The notes: a model not told the origin generated them from the sequence alone. Numbered from the stretch's first letter, positions 8,085 to 16,577 are shown. The stretch: 51,383 bases of DNA from RGIG3528 sp963649295 (GCA_963649295.1 CAVJHK010000011.1:1-51383); one strand, 5' to 3'. Numbers and translations: made by a program.

Positions 8085-8147
8085 AAAAGAATAAAAAAAA
8101 TCTGTTTAGTTATCTGTTTAATTATTATAGAAAGGAAGTGAATGTTT

Positions 8148-8474
8148 ATGCCAATAATTATTATTATCGCAATTTTATTGCTGCTCGGATCCGGCCGGTA
8201 CCGCAGACGTCCCGGCGGATTTTGGGGTGGTTACCATATGCACAGACCTCATTGGCATTGGGGCGGATTCTTCGGACCCGGTCCCCGGGGCCCGAGAGGT
8301 CCCATGGGCGGTCCCGGTCCAAGAGGTCCGAGAGGTCCTATGGGCGGTCCGGGAGGTCCTGGAGGACGCGGCGGTTTTGGCGGCCCCGGCGGCCCCGGTG
8401 GACACGGAGGACGCGGCGGTTTTGGCGGCCCCGGTGGACACGGTGGACCGGGAGGCCCCGGCGGACACAGATAA
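8148..8474 (+). CDS. small collagen-like Gly/Pro-rich protein with an N-terminal membrane helix
   Basis: A 108-aa protein that opens with a strongly hydrophobic stretch (MPIIIIIAILLLLG), then Arg- and Trp/His-rich residues, then about 70 residues of Gly-Pro-Arg and Gly-Gly-Pro triplets resembling collagen. It could be a membrane-anchored extracellular fibre or a surface-exposed spacer; no enzyme motif is present. The start is either ATG 8142 or 8148; AAAGGAAG at 8131-8138 gives better spacing to 8148. Local GC rises sharply in the triplet region. Function unknown. Confidence 0.7.
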   Translation: MPIIIIIAILLLLGSGRYRRRPGGFWGGYHMHRPHWHWGGFFGPGPRGPRGPMGGPGPRGPRGPMGGPGGPGGRGGFGGPGGPGGHGGRGGFGGPGGHGGPGGPGGHR

Positions 8475-8530
8475 AACGGATTTTTAATATCAACAAAATC
8501 CGGAAATCAGACCAAACCAAGCCATTCAAG

Positions 8531-8665
8531 CCGTTAACGCATTTCAGACACATCAAGCCGTTAACGCATTTCAAACATATCAAACCGTTAATGCATTTCA
8601 AACATATCAAACCGTTAATGCATTTCAAACATATCAAACCGTTAACGCATTTAAAACACATCAAA
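8531..8665. repeat. five 27-bp direct repeats in the 3' untranslated region
   Basis: Contiguous units beginning CCGTTAA start at 8531, 8558, 8585, 8612 and 8639, with few substitutions. They lie between the Gly-rich gene and its terminator. Because 27 is a multiple of three, several frames are open through them, but none has a start signal. There are no spacers, so this is not a CRISPR array. Confidence 0.9.
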
Positions 8666-8683
8666 TTTAAAATTAAAAAAAAT

Positions 8684-8718
8684 CCCGGCATCAAATTTTT
8701 GTGCCGGGGTGTTTTTTT
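8684..8718 (+). terminator. intrinsic terminator of the Gly-rich gene
   Basis: CCCGGCA (8684-8690) pairs with TGCCGGG (8702-8708), followed by a run of seven T after GTG. It would place the 27-bp repeats inside the transcript. Confidence 0.85.
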
Positions 8719-8772
8719 GTTTCATCCTTTTTCCCTTACGTTACCCCGCTTAATCCCTCACCTCCTTTCACT

Positions 8773-8863
8773 TTGTTAATTTTTTATCGATATATATTTT
8801 ATCGATATATTTGTTATCGATTATCAAAAATTTATTGCATACAAAAAAATTCTGTGCTAAAGT
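8773..8863 (+). promoter_or_regulatory. rex promoter region with a candidate Rex half-operator
   Basis: TTGCAT (8835-8840), 17-bp spacer and TAAAGT (8858-8863) with TGC before it form a plausible extended -10 promoter. Upstream, 8773-8790 reads TTGTTAA-N4-TTATCGA, matching the Rex consensus TTGTTAA-N4-TTAACAA at 12 of 14 defined positions, which suggests weak autoregulation. Three ATCGAT palindromes lie between. Confidence 0.45.
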
Positions 8864-8893
8864 GGGGCGCATAAAGGAAAAGGAGAGCGGCTA

Positions 8894-9496
8894 ATGATTT
8901 CTAAAGCCACAATCGGCAGACTTCTCGAATATTATGAATATGTCGAAAAACTGCCTTACGAAACGGAATACGTTTCCGCAACCCGTGTCGCCCATGATTT
9001 GAATTTGGGTGAGGTTCAGGTCAGAAAAGACCTGGCGGCGATTTGCGGTAAAGGACGTCCGAGAGTCGGATATGCCGTAAGCGATCTTTATACGGCATTA
9101 TGCACTTCACTCGGAAAAAATTCCGGCTGTGAAGCTGTCATTGTGGGAGCCGGAAGACTCGGAACGGCACTTTTTGGTTATAACGGCTTCGCCGACTACG
9201 GCATAACAATAAATCATGCCTTTGACACGGATCCCGAAAAATTTTGCCACAACATAAGCGATCTCACCTCCCTCCCTTCCTATTGCAATCTGCACCAGGT
9301 AGAAATCGGAATCATCACAACGCCGGCCGCCGCAGCGCAGGAAGCGTGCGACATGCTCATAAAAAGCGGAATAAAGGCGATATGGTGTTTTTCCGGAACC
9401 AAGCTTATGGTCCCCAAAAACGTATATGTACAGTACGAAAACCTTGCGACACAGCTTGCCCACCTGCACCAGAAGGTAAATCAACATATCCGTTAA
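8894..9496 (+). CDS. rex: redox-sensing transcriptional repressor Rex
   Basis: A 200-aa DNA-binding repressor that senses the NADH/NAD+ ratio and controls fermentation genes. The N-terminal winged helix includes GEVQVRKDLAAI, the recognition-helix region typical of Rex. The Rossmann domain has the dinucleotide-binding AVIVGAGRLGTAL near residue 81. Length and start are normal, with AAAAGGAGAG before the ATG. It sits directly upstream of adhE. A near-perfect Rex operator is found at 34618 before hydCBA, so both targets and regulator lie in this window. Confidence 0.95.
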   Translation: MISKATIGRLLEYYEYVEKLPYETEYVSATRVAHDLNLGEVQVRKDLAAICGKGRPRVGYAVSDLYTALCTSLGKNSGCEAVIVGAGRLGTALFGYNGFADYGITINHAFDTDPEKFCHNISDLTSLPSYCNLHQVEIGIITTPAAAAQEACDMLIKSGIKAIWCFSGTKLMVPKNVYVQYENLATQLAHLHQKVNQHIR

Positions 9497-9503
9497 TCAA
9501 GAT

Positions 9504-9587
9504 ATGTGAAAGTCACAAAACGCACGCAATTTGCATTGTAAGCGGCATTATATGCCGGCTTGCAAAATGCATTGCAAAAATTCACAT
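9504..9587 (+). promoter_or_regulatory. extended hairpin in the rex-adhE spacer
   Basis: A 13-bp stem with a 3-nt loop and one bulged G is formed by 9536-9548 and 9552-9565. Outside it lie GCAAT/ATTGC and ATGTGAA (9504-9510)/TTCACAT (9581-9587), so the whole 84-nt spacer can fold into a long arm. TGTGA-N3-TCACA at 9505-9517 is also a palindrome. No T-run follows, so it is not a terminator. Confidence 0.5.
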
Positions 9588-9615
9588 CGATTACTCAATT
9601 TCAAGGAGGAAACTC

Positions 9616-12312
9616 ATGGAAAACAACTTAAGACAAACAGTTGACAACGTTGAAGCACTTGAAAAGACGATTGCCCGCGTAAAGGAAGCTCAAAAAAAAT
9701 TTGCGGGCTTTACGCAGGAACAGGTAGACAAAATTTTTAAGGCTGCCGCAATCGCCGCAAACCACGCACGTATACCGCTTGCAAAAATGGCTGTTGAAGA
9801 AACGGGCATGGGTGTCGTTGAAGACAAGGTTATAAAAAACAATTATGCGGCCGAATATATTTATAACGCATACAAAAACACAAAAACATGCGGTGTCATC
9901 GAAGAGGACAAGGCATACGGAATCAAAAAGGTTGCCGAGCCGATCGGCGTAATCGCGGCCGTAATTCCCACAACAAACCCCACCTCAACGGCAATTTTTA
10001 AGACGCTCATCGCTCTTAAAACACGCAACGCAATCATTATTTCCCCGCATCCCCGTGCAAAGAAGTCTACGATTGCCGCAGCAAAAATCGTGCTTGACGC
10101 GGCTGTTGAGGCAGGCGCTCCCGAAGGCATAATCGACTGGATTGACGTTCCGTCTCTCGAAATGACCAATCTTCTTATGCAGGAAGCAGACATTATCCTT
10201 GCAACAGGCGGTCCCGGAATGGTTAAGGCCGCTTATTCGTCGGGCAAGCCCGCTCTCGGCGTAGGTGCCGGAAACACGCCGGCAATCATTGACGATACGG
10301 CAGACATTACGCTCGCCGTAAATTCAATCATCCATTCCAAGACTTTTGACAACGGTATGATTTGCGCATCGGAGCAGTCGGTAATCGTCCTCGATTCCGT
10401 ATATGATGCCGCAAAGCGCGAATTTGCCGCACGCGGATGCTATTTCCTTTCTCCCGAAGAAACGGAAAAGGTAAGAAAGACCATCATCATAAACGGCGCA
10501 CTTAACGCAAAAATCGTCGGACAAAGAGCCGCTCGCATTGCCGAGCTTGCGGGTGTAACAGTTCCCGAGGGCACAAAGATTCTTATAGGCGAAGTGGAAA
10601 GCGTTGAACTTTCCGAAGAATTTGCACATGAGAAGCTTTCTCCCGTACTTGCGATGTATCACGCAAAAGACATAGAAGACGCTTTCTCAAAGGCAGAACA
10701 CCTGATTGCGGATGGCGGCTATGGTCACACCTCGTCAATCTACTTAAATGCAACAACCGAAACGGCAAAGCTTGCCGAATTTTCCGAAAGAATGAAGACA
10801 TGCCGTATTCTTGTAAATACGCCCTCTTCACACGGCGGCATCGGCGACCTTTACAACTTTAAGCTTGCTCCCTCTCTCACCCTCGGCTGCGGCTCATGGG
10901 GCGGAAACAGCGTTTCCGAAAACGTCGGCGTAAAGCACCTTATAAACATAAAGACGGTTGCCGAAAGGAGAGAAAACATGCTGTGGTTCCGTGCACCCGA
11001 AAAGGTATATATAAAGAAAGGCTGTCTGCCTGTCGCACTCAGCGAATTAAAGGACGTAATGGGAAAGAAGCGCGCATTTATCGTTACGGACAGCTTCTTG
11101 TATGAAAGCGGTTACACAAAGCCGATTACCGACAAGCTTGACGAACTGGGCATCGCCCACACATGCTTCTTTGATGTTGCTCCCGATCCGACGCTCGAAT
11201 GCGCAATCCGCGGTACGGAACAGATGAACGCCTTCAAGCCCGACTGCATTATCGCACTCGGCGGCGGTTCGGCAATGGACGCAGGCAAGATTATGTGGGT
11301 AATGTATGAGCATCCGGAAGTTGACTTCATGGATATGGCAATGCGCTTTATCGATATAAGAAAGCGTGTATACACGTTCCCCAAGATGGGCGAAAAGACT
11401 TATTTTATCGCAATCCCGACATCTGCCGGCACAGGCTCTGAGGTTACGCCTTTTGCCGTTATCACGGACGAAAAGTCGGGTATCAAATATCCTCTTGCAG
11501 ACTATGAGCTTATGCCCAACATGGCTATAATAGACACGGATTTTCATATGACCGCTCCCCGCGGGCTTACTGCGGCTTCCGGTATCGATGCGGTAACACA
11601 CGCACTTGAAGCATACGCTTCCGTTATGGCAACGGATTATACGGACGGACTTGCAAAGCAGGCATTGCAGACAATATTCAAATATCTTCCCCGTGCATAC
11701 GATAACGGACAGACAGATATCGAAGCGCGCGAAAAGATGGCAAATGCCGCAACAATGGCAGGTATGGCGTTCGCAAATGCATTCCTCGGCGTATGCCACT
11801 CGATGGCGCACAAGCTCGGCGCCTTCCATCACCTTCCTCATGGTGTGGCAAACGCACTCATGATCGAGCAGGTGCTTCGTTTCAATGCCGCTCCCGCTCC
11901 CGTTAAGATGGGCACCTTCTCGCAATATGACCATCCTCACACACTTGAGCGCTATGCTGAGATTGCGGATGCTTTGGGTCTCAGCGGAAAGACACCCGAA
12001 GAAAAGCTCGAAAATCTCATAAAGGCTGTAAACGACCTCAAGACACGTGTTGGAATCAAGGCATCAATCCGTGATTACAACATAGACGAGGCAAATTTCC
12101 TTGCGCGCCTTGACGAAATGAGCGAGCAGGCCTTTGACGATCAGTGCACGGGCGCAAACCCGAGATATCCTCTCATTTCCGAGATCCGTCAGATGTACTT
12201 AAACGCATATTACGGCGAAAAGAATTTTAAGGAGCCCGAAATGCCGACAGAAAAGGACATAAAATCAAAGAAGCCGGATTTCTTGAAAACACGCAAAAAC
12301 AGCACAAAATAA
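9616..12312 (+). CDS. adhE: bifunctional acetaldehyde-CoA / alcohol dehydrogenase
   Basis: An 898-aa fusion enzyme that reduces acetyl-CoA to acetaldehyde and then ethanol, using two NADH; in this family it forms spirosomes. The N-terminal half is the aldehyde dehydrogenase domain with catalytic Cys in NGMICASEQS. The C-terminal half, from about residue 455, is an iron-dependent alcohol dehydrogenase with GGGSAMDAGK and the metal-binding HSMAHKLGAFHHLPHG. The start is set by AAGGAGG 6 nt before ATG 9616; the frame stays open further upstream through the end of rex, but that is not coding. It follows rex and precedes the kinase by 15 bp, so it probably leads a long transcript. Rex control is inferred. 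Confidence 0.97.
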   Translation: MENNLRQTVDNVEALEKTIARVKEAQKKFAGFTQEQVDKIFKAAAIAANHARIPLAKMAVEETGMGVVEDKVIKNNYAAEYIYNAYKNTKTCGVIEEDKAYGIKKVAEPIGVIAAVIPTTNPTSTAIFKTLIALKTRNAIIISPHPRAKKSTIAAAKIVLDAAVEAGAPEGIIDWIDVPSLEMTNLLMQEADIILATGGPGMVKAAYSSGKPALGVGAGNTPAIIDDTADITLAVNSIIHSKTFDNGMICASEQSVIVLDSVYDAAKREFAARGCYFLSPEETEKVRKTIIINGALNAKIVGQRAARIAELAGVTVPEGTKILIGEVESVELSEEFAHEKLSPVLAMYHAKDIEDAFSKAEHLIADGGYGHTSSIYLNATTETAKLAEFSERMKTCRILVNTPSSHGGIGDLYNFKLAPSLTLGCGSWGGNSVSENVGVKHLINIKTVAERRENMLWFRAPEKVYIKKGCLPVALSELKDVMGKKRAFIVTDSFLYESGYTKPITDKLDELGIAHTCFFDVAPDPTLECAIRGTEQMNAFKPDCIIALGGGSAMDAGKIMWVMYEHPEVDFMDMAMRFIDIRKRVYTFPKMGEKTYFIAIPTSAGTGSEVTPFAVITDEKSGIKYPLADYELMPNMAIIDTDFHMTAPRGLTAASGIDAVTHALEAYASVMATDYTDGLAKQALQTIFKYLPRAYDNGQTDIEAREKMANAATMAGMAFANAFLGVCHSMAHKLGAFHHLPHGVANALMIEQVLRFNAAPAPVKMGTFSQYDHPHTLERYAEIADALGLSGKTPEEKLENLIKAVNDLKTRVGIKASIRDYNIDEANFLARLDEMSEQAFDDQCTGANPRYPLISEIRQMYLNAYYGEKNFKEPEMPTEKDIKSKKPDFLKTRKNSTK

Positions 12313-12327
12313 TCGGAGGAAAGACAA

Positions 12328-13077
12328 ATGAAGCTTGACAGAATAATCGCAGTGAGAAACAACAAAACAATTTATCGCGACGGCGACCTCTGCATGAAAG
12401 TATTTGACGAGACCTATTCCAAGGCGGATATCTTAAACGAGGCGCTCAATCAGGCACGTGTCGAGACGACCGGCTTAAATATTCCCAAGATCCGCGAGGT
12501 AACGGTAATCGACGGCAAGTGGGCAATCGTAACCGATTATATTGAGGGAAAAACTCTTGCTGAAATGATGCAAAACGATCCAGAAAACAAGGACGCTTAC
12601 ATAGAGAAGCTTGTGGAGCTCCAGCTTATGGTTCAGTCAAAGACATGTCCGGGGCTCAATTATCTCCGCGACAAAATGAACCGCAAGATTTCGGCAACAG
12701 ATTTTGACGCAACAACGCGTTACGAGCTGCATACACGCCTTGACGCAATGCCTCATCACCACAAGCTTTGCCATGGTGACTTTAACCCGTCAAACATCAT
12801 AATTACCGAATCCGGCGAGCCCTATATTCTCGACTGGTCGCATGCAACACTCGGAAACGCTTCGGCAGACGCCGCACGCACATATCTCCTTTTCTGGCTT
12901 GACGGAGATATGAAAGGCGCCGAAAAATATTTGAACACTTTTTGCAGGCTAAGCGACACAGCAAAGCAGTATGTTCAAAAGTGGATGCCGATTGTTGCCG
13001 CTTCACAATCCGTAAAGGGCAACGAAAAGGAACGCGAATTCCTCCACAGCTGGGTAAATGTTGTGGATTACGAATAA
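12328..13077 (+). CDS. aminoglycoside-phosphotransferase-fold kinase
   Basis: A 249-aa protein with the APH/choline-kinase fold. CHGDFNPSNII carries the catalytic Asp and following Asn, and YILDWSHA carries the metal-binding Asp. A TDYIEGKTL hinge is also visible. The substrate is not evident; resistance is unlikely from context. It starts 15 bp after adhE with GGAGG before the ATG, and is followed by the hydrogenase signalling genes. A role as a small-molecule or protein kinase opposing the phosphatase at 15394 is attractive but is inference only. Confidence 0.8.
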   Translation: MKLDRIIAVRNNKTIYRDGDLCMKVFDETYSKADILNEALNQARVETTGLNIPKIREVTVIDGKWAIVTDYIEGKTLAEMMQNDPENKDAYIEKLVELQLMVQSKTCPGLNYLRDKMNRKISATDFDATTRYELHTRLDAMPHHHKLCHGDFNPSNIIITESGEPYILDWSHATLGNASADAARTYLLFWLDGDMKGAEKYLNTFCRLSDTAKQYVQKWMPIVAASQSVKGNEKEREFLHSWVNVVDYE

Positions 13078-13135
13078 AATCTGTACAAAAAAAATTAATT
13101 TAATCATAAGCAAACTACCAAGGAGAAACTATATA

Positions 13136-13375
13136 ATGAAGGTTGTAATATGTATCGGTTCATCATGTCACATTAAGGGTTCACGCCAGGTAACCGAGGA
13201 GCTCCAATATTTAATAAACGAAAACAAGCTCGGCGACAAAGTCGAGCTTGGGGGCACCTTTTGCATGGGGCGCTGCGAAGAGGGCGTGTGTGTGACTGTT
13301 GACAATGCTTTTCATTCGGTAAAGCCCGAAAACGTAAAGGATTTTTTTGAAAAGGAAATCAAGGCGAAGGTATGA
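13136..13375 (+). CDS. thioredoxin-like [2Fe-2S] ferredoxin (first of a tandem pair)
   Basis: A 79-aa domain equivalent to the C-terminal part of NuoE/HydC. Four cysteines in the order CIGSSC ... FCMGRC fit the thioredoxin-like [2Fe-2S] cluster. The start at 13136 is set by AAGGAG before the ATG; an upstream in-frame extension overlaps the previous gene and is rejected. It likely passes electrons to or from the hydrogenases that follow. Its stop overlaps the next start (ATGA), showing translational coupling to a paralogue. Confidence 0.88.
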   Translation: MKVVICIGSSCHIKGSRQVTEELQYLINENKLGDKVELGGTFCMGRCEEGVCVTVDNAFHSVKPENVKDFFEKEIKAKV

Positions 13376-13644
13376 TATTTGTTGAAGTATGTATCGGAAG
13401 CTCGTGTCACCTTAAGGGTTCGCCGGAAATCGTGGAAAAATTCAACGAAATGATTTCGGCGGAGCACCTTGAAAACGACATAATTTTGTCCGGAAGCTTT
13501 TGCACGGGGCGATGCAACCGTATCGGAGTCACGATTACGGTAAACGACGAAATCTATACGGGCATTACTCCCGAAACGTTTTCGAACTTTTGGAAAGACA
13601 CAATAATTCCGGCATTAAAAAAATCTAATGAAACTTCTGTTTAA
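13372..13644 (+). CDS. thioredoxin-like [2Fe-2S] ferredoxin (second of a tandem pair)
   Basis: A 90-aa paralogue of the preceding protein, with the same CIGSSCHLKGS and FCTGRC cysteine pattern. The ATG overlaps the upstream stop by 4 bp. Two small ferredoxins of this type immediately before a PAS-bearing hydrogenase resemble the gene sets described for sensory [FeFe] hydrogenases in clostridia. The two copies may form a heterodimer or serve the two different hydrogenases. Confidence 0.87.
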   Translation: MIFVEVCIGSSCHLKGSPEIVEKFNEMISAEHLENDIILSGSFCTGRCNRIGVTITVNDEIYTGITPETFSNFWKDTIIPALKKSNETSV

Positions 13645-13662
13645 GTTTATTGACTTTTGTGT

Positions 13663-13709
13663 TAAAATAAGTTATTTGTGCTTGGAAAGTGCAAATATAA
13701 AAGCGCAAA
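13663..13709 (+). promoter_or_regulatory. internal promoter and RBS-proximal hairpin before the sensory hydrogenase
   Basis: TAAAAT (13663-13668) preceded by TGT is a candidate extended -10 with only a poor -35. Downstream, TTTGTGCTT (13675-13683) pairs fully, with one G-T wobble, with AAGCGCAAA (13701-13709), which touches the AAAGGAGAG ribosome binding site. The hairpin could limit translation of the hydrogenase gene relative to adhE. Confidence 0.45.
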
Positions 13710-13721
13710 GGAGAGTCTTAA

Positions 13722-15401
13722 ATGGAAAGCTGTCTCACGCTTAAAAAATCAAATTGTAAAAATTGCTACAAATGTATACGCCATTGCCCGGTGAAATCAA
13801 TACGTTTCTCGGGCAATCAGGCGCATATTATAGAGGACGAGTGCATTTTGTGCGGAGAATGCGTTGTCGTATGCCCGCAAAATGCAAAGCAGATCGTCGA
13901 TGAAACCGAAAAGGTCAAGGTTTTGATACAGTCCGGAGATCCGGTATATGTAAGCCTTGCCCCTTCTTTTATTGCAAATTATAAGGGAATCGGAATAAAG
14001 GGAATGAGAAAAGCGCTTATGTCACTCGGCTTTGCCGGTGTCGACGAAACGGCAATAGGCGCGACTATCGTAAAAAACGCATACGAAAAAATGCTTGCGG
14101 ACAATTCACATGATGTGATTATTTCATCCTGCTGCAATTCGATCAACCTCTTAATCGAAAAATATTTTCCCGATCTTCTTCCCATGCTTGCTGACGTTAT
14201 GTCACCCATGCAGGCTCACTGCGCAGAAATAAGAAAACAGCATCCGAACGCAAAAACGGTATTTATAGGGCCTTGCGTTTCCAAAAAAGAGGAAGCTCAG
14301 CATTACCGTGATATTGTTGATGCCGTTCTCACCTTTGAACAGCTCACAAAGTGGCTCAACGATACCCATGTAACTCTTGAGCCCGACATGGACTCTGACC
14401 CCGACACGCTTGAAAGATTTTTTCCGACGCCCGGCGGAATACTAAAAACCATGGCAGCACGTACGCCCGGTTACACCTATCTCGCACTTGACGGAACAGA
14501 AAACTGCATAAACGCATTAAAGGAAATAAGTGAAGGACATGTCCACAAATGCTTTATCGAAATGTCAGCATGCGTGGGAAGCTGTGCGGGCGGGCCGGTT
14601 ATGGAAAAAAATGTTTCGAATTCTCCCGTGCTTGATTATACGGCAATAGCAAATTATGCGGGAACACACGACTTTAAGGTTAATATGCCGGATATCATAT
14701 CGATCAAAAAATCGTTTGTCCCGATTGAAATACATACAAAAAAGCCTACGGATGCGGAAATCACAGAAATCCTTAAGAAAATGGGCAAAACCCGCCCCGA
14801 AGACGAGCTTAACTGCGGTTCGTGCGGATATAACACCTGCCGTGAAAAGGCTGTCGCAATTTTTAACGGAAAAGCCGAAATTTCGATGTGCCTGCCCTAT
14901 CTTAAAGACAAGGCTGAAAGCTTTTCGGACTGCATAGTAAACAACACGCCGAACGGACTGATCGTGGTAAACGACGCTTTGGAAGTCCAGCAAATAAACA
15001 CGGCGGCATTAAAAATCCTAAATATCCGCCGCATGTCGGACGTGCTCGGCGATCAGATTGTGAGAATACTTGATCCCGCACCCTTTGTGCGCGTTCTTGA
15101 AACAAAACGCGGAATCAAAGACTCACGCACTTATCTTGCGGAATACGACAAATATGTTGAACAGACGATTGTATATGACGGCACCTATCACATGCTGATC
15201 TGCATCATGCGTGACGTGACCGACGAAGAAAACGAACGCGAAAAGAAGGAAGACATAAGCCGCCAGACGGTTGAAATCGCCGACAAGGTGGTAGATAAGC
15301 AAATGCGGATAGTTCAGGAAATTGCGTCATTGCTCGGCGAAACCGCCGCCGAAACAAAAATAGCGCTCACAAAGCTTAAGGAGAGTATTACCAATGAATG
15401 A
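13722..15401 (+). CDS. hydS: PAS-containing sensory-type [FeFe] hydrogenase (HydS-like, group C)
   Basis: A 559-aa protein. Two [4Fe-4S] ferredoxin motifs occupy residues 12-57. The H-cluster domain follows with ISSCCNS (Cys137-138), FIGPCVSKKE (Cys185) and MSACVGSCAGG (Cys284, Cys288), so all four cluster ligands are kept while residues around them differ from catalytic enzymes (GPC rather than MPC, MSACVGS rather than MACPGG). Then come a four-Cys CGSCGYNTC...C module (365-390), a PAS domain (about 403-510) and a C-terminal coiled coil. This order matches the putative H2-sensing hydrogenases of group C. It overlaps the downstream phosphatase gene by 8 bp. I expect a redox or H2 sensor acting through PAS, not bulk H2 production. 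Confidence 0.88.
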   Translation: MESCLTLKKSNCKNCYKCIRHCPVKSIRFSGNQAHIIEDECILCGECVVVCPQNAKQIVDETEKVKVLIQSGDPVYVSLAPSFIANYKGIGIKGMRKALMSLGFAGVDETAIGATIVKNAYEKMLADNSHDVIISSCCNSINLLIEKYFPDLLPMLADVMSPMQAHCAEIRKQHPNAKTVFIGPCVSKKEEAQHYRDIVDAVLTFEQLTKWLNDTHVTLEPDMDSDPDTLERFFPTPGGILKTMAARTPGYTYLALDGTENCINALKEISEGHVHKCFIEMSACVGSCAGGPVMEKNVSNSPVLDYTAIANYAGTHDFKVNMPDIISIKKSFVPIEIHTKKPTDAEITEILKKMGKTRPEDELNCGSCGYNTCREKAVAIFNGKAEISMCLPYLKDKAESFSDCIVNNTPNGLIVVNDALEVQQINTAALKILNIRRMSDVLGDQIVRILDPAPFVRVLETKRGIKDSRTYLAEYDKYVEQTIVYDGTYHMLICIMRDVTDEENEREKKEDISRQTVEIADKVVDKQMRIVQEIASLLGETAAETKIALTKLKESITNE

Positions 15402-16566
15402 TCTGTGTGCCGACATCGGTTACAAAAGCATAAATCATTATGGGGAACAGCTTTGCGGAGATCATGTGGACGTGGTAAACGAAGACGAAAATTCGACCGT
15501 CATAGTACTTGCGGACGGACTGGGAAGCGGCGTAAAGGCAAGCATTCTCTCCACTCTCACTTCAAAAATCATTTCGACCATGATGGCGGAAGGGCTCACT
15601 CTCTCAGACTGCGTTGAAACAATTGCTCAAACGCTTCCGATATGCTCGGTAAGAGGCGTTGCCTATTCCACCTTTACGATTATGCATATAGTTGACAATC
15701 GTGAAATGGAATTGATACAATACGACAACCCGTTGACAATTCTTGTGAGAAACGGACAAAATTACAATTATCCGAAAACGGAAACAAATATAGGCGGCAA
15801 AAAAATTTATCAGTCCGTAATCAAGCTTGAACCGGATGACGTTTTTATCGCGATGAGCGACGGCTGTCCGCACGCAGGCATAGGGCTCGCTTACAACTTT
15901 GGTTGGAAACGTGACGAAATAATAACCTTTATGGAATCGGAATGCATTTGCGGATATGCCGCAAAAACGCTTGCGACGCACCTTATCGACGAGGTTAATT
16001 CGCTTTACGGAAACCATCCCGGCGACGACGCAACGGCATGTGTTGTAAAAATCCGCCGTCGCGTGCCAATGAATCTTTTGTTCGGACCGCCGCGTGACCG
16101 CGATGACTGCAACCGCATGATGAGCCTTTTCTTTTCAAAAGAGGGGAAACACATTGTTTGCGGAGGCACAACAAGCCAGGTTGCGGCAAAGTACCTTGGG
16201 AAGCCCGTCAGGGCAAGTCTCAATTTTGTAAGAAGCGACGTTCCGCCGACCGCCGAAATAGAAGGCGTTGACTTGGTTACCGAAGGCGTAATCACAATAA
16301 ACAAGGTTGTGGAATATGCTCACGATGCACTTTCCGACAACAAATTGTATGAAAAATGGGGATACAGCATGGACGGCGCATCGCTTATATGCCGAATGCT
16401 GTTTGAGGAGGCAACGGACATAAACTTTTTTGTTGGACGTGCGGTAAATCCCGCCCACCAAAATCCGGATCTTCCGATAAATTTTAACATTAAGATGAAT
16501 CTTGTTGAGGATTTGTCGGAATGCTTAAAGAAAATGGGTAAACGTATAAAGGTAAGTTATTTTTAG
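15394..16566 (+). CDS. SpoIIE-type PP2C phosphatase with an unrecognised C-terminal domain
   Basis: A 390-aa cytoplasmic protein. Residues 1-225 carry PP2C/SpoIIE metal-binding motifs: LADGLGSG near 33, AMSDGCPHAG near 151, and GDDATACVV near 210. Residues from about 230 to 390 form a separate domain that I do not recognise, with GKHIVCGGTTSQVAAKYL and VTEGVITI motifs. The start overlaps the end of the sensory hydrogenase gene, and the next hydrogenase starts 11 bp after the stop. It is the likely output of the sensor, dephosphorylating a Ser/Thr-phosphorylated target; that target is not identifiable here. Confidence 0.85.
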   Translation: MNDLCADIGYKSINHYGEQLCGDHVDVVNEDENSTVIVLADGLGSGVKASILSTLTSKIISTMMAEGLTLSDCVETIAQTLPICSVRGVAYSTFTIMHIVDNREMELIQYDNPLTILVRNGQNYNYPKTETNIGGKKIYQSVIKLEPDDVFIAMSDGCPHAGIGLAYNFGWKRDEIITFMESECICGYAAKTLATHLIDEVNSLYGNHPGDDATACVVKIRRRVPMNLLFGPPRDRDDCNRMMSLFFSKEGKHIVCGGTTSQVAAKYLGKPVRASLNFVRSDVPPTAEIEGVDLVTEGVITINKVVEYAHDALSDNKLYEKWGYSMDGASLICRMLFEEATDINFFVGRAVNPAHQNPDLPINFNIKMNLVEDLSECLKKMGKRIKVSYF

Positions 16567-16577
16567 AGGTAAGAAAC

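Noticed and set aside
8531..8665. Possible CRISPR array
   Set aside because: The 27-bp units are contiguous with no unique spacers and there are no cas genes nearby.
8138..8779. Long alternative frame over the Gly-rich gene and the 27-bp repeats
   Set aside because: It is open only because the repeats are a multiple of three and the region is GC-rich; codon content is implausible and no start signal fits.
11047..11940. 297-codon minus-strand frame inside adhE
   Set aside because: It is the antisense of a highly conserved alcohol dehydrogenase domain and gives a Cys/His-rich sequence without family features.
12328..13077. Aminoglycoside resistance gene
   Set aside because: The fold matches, but the position in a fermentation/hydrogenase operon and the lack of mobile elements argue for a housekeeping or signalling substrate.
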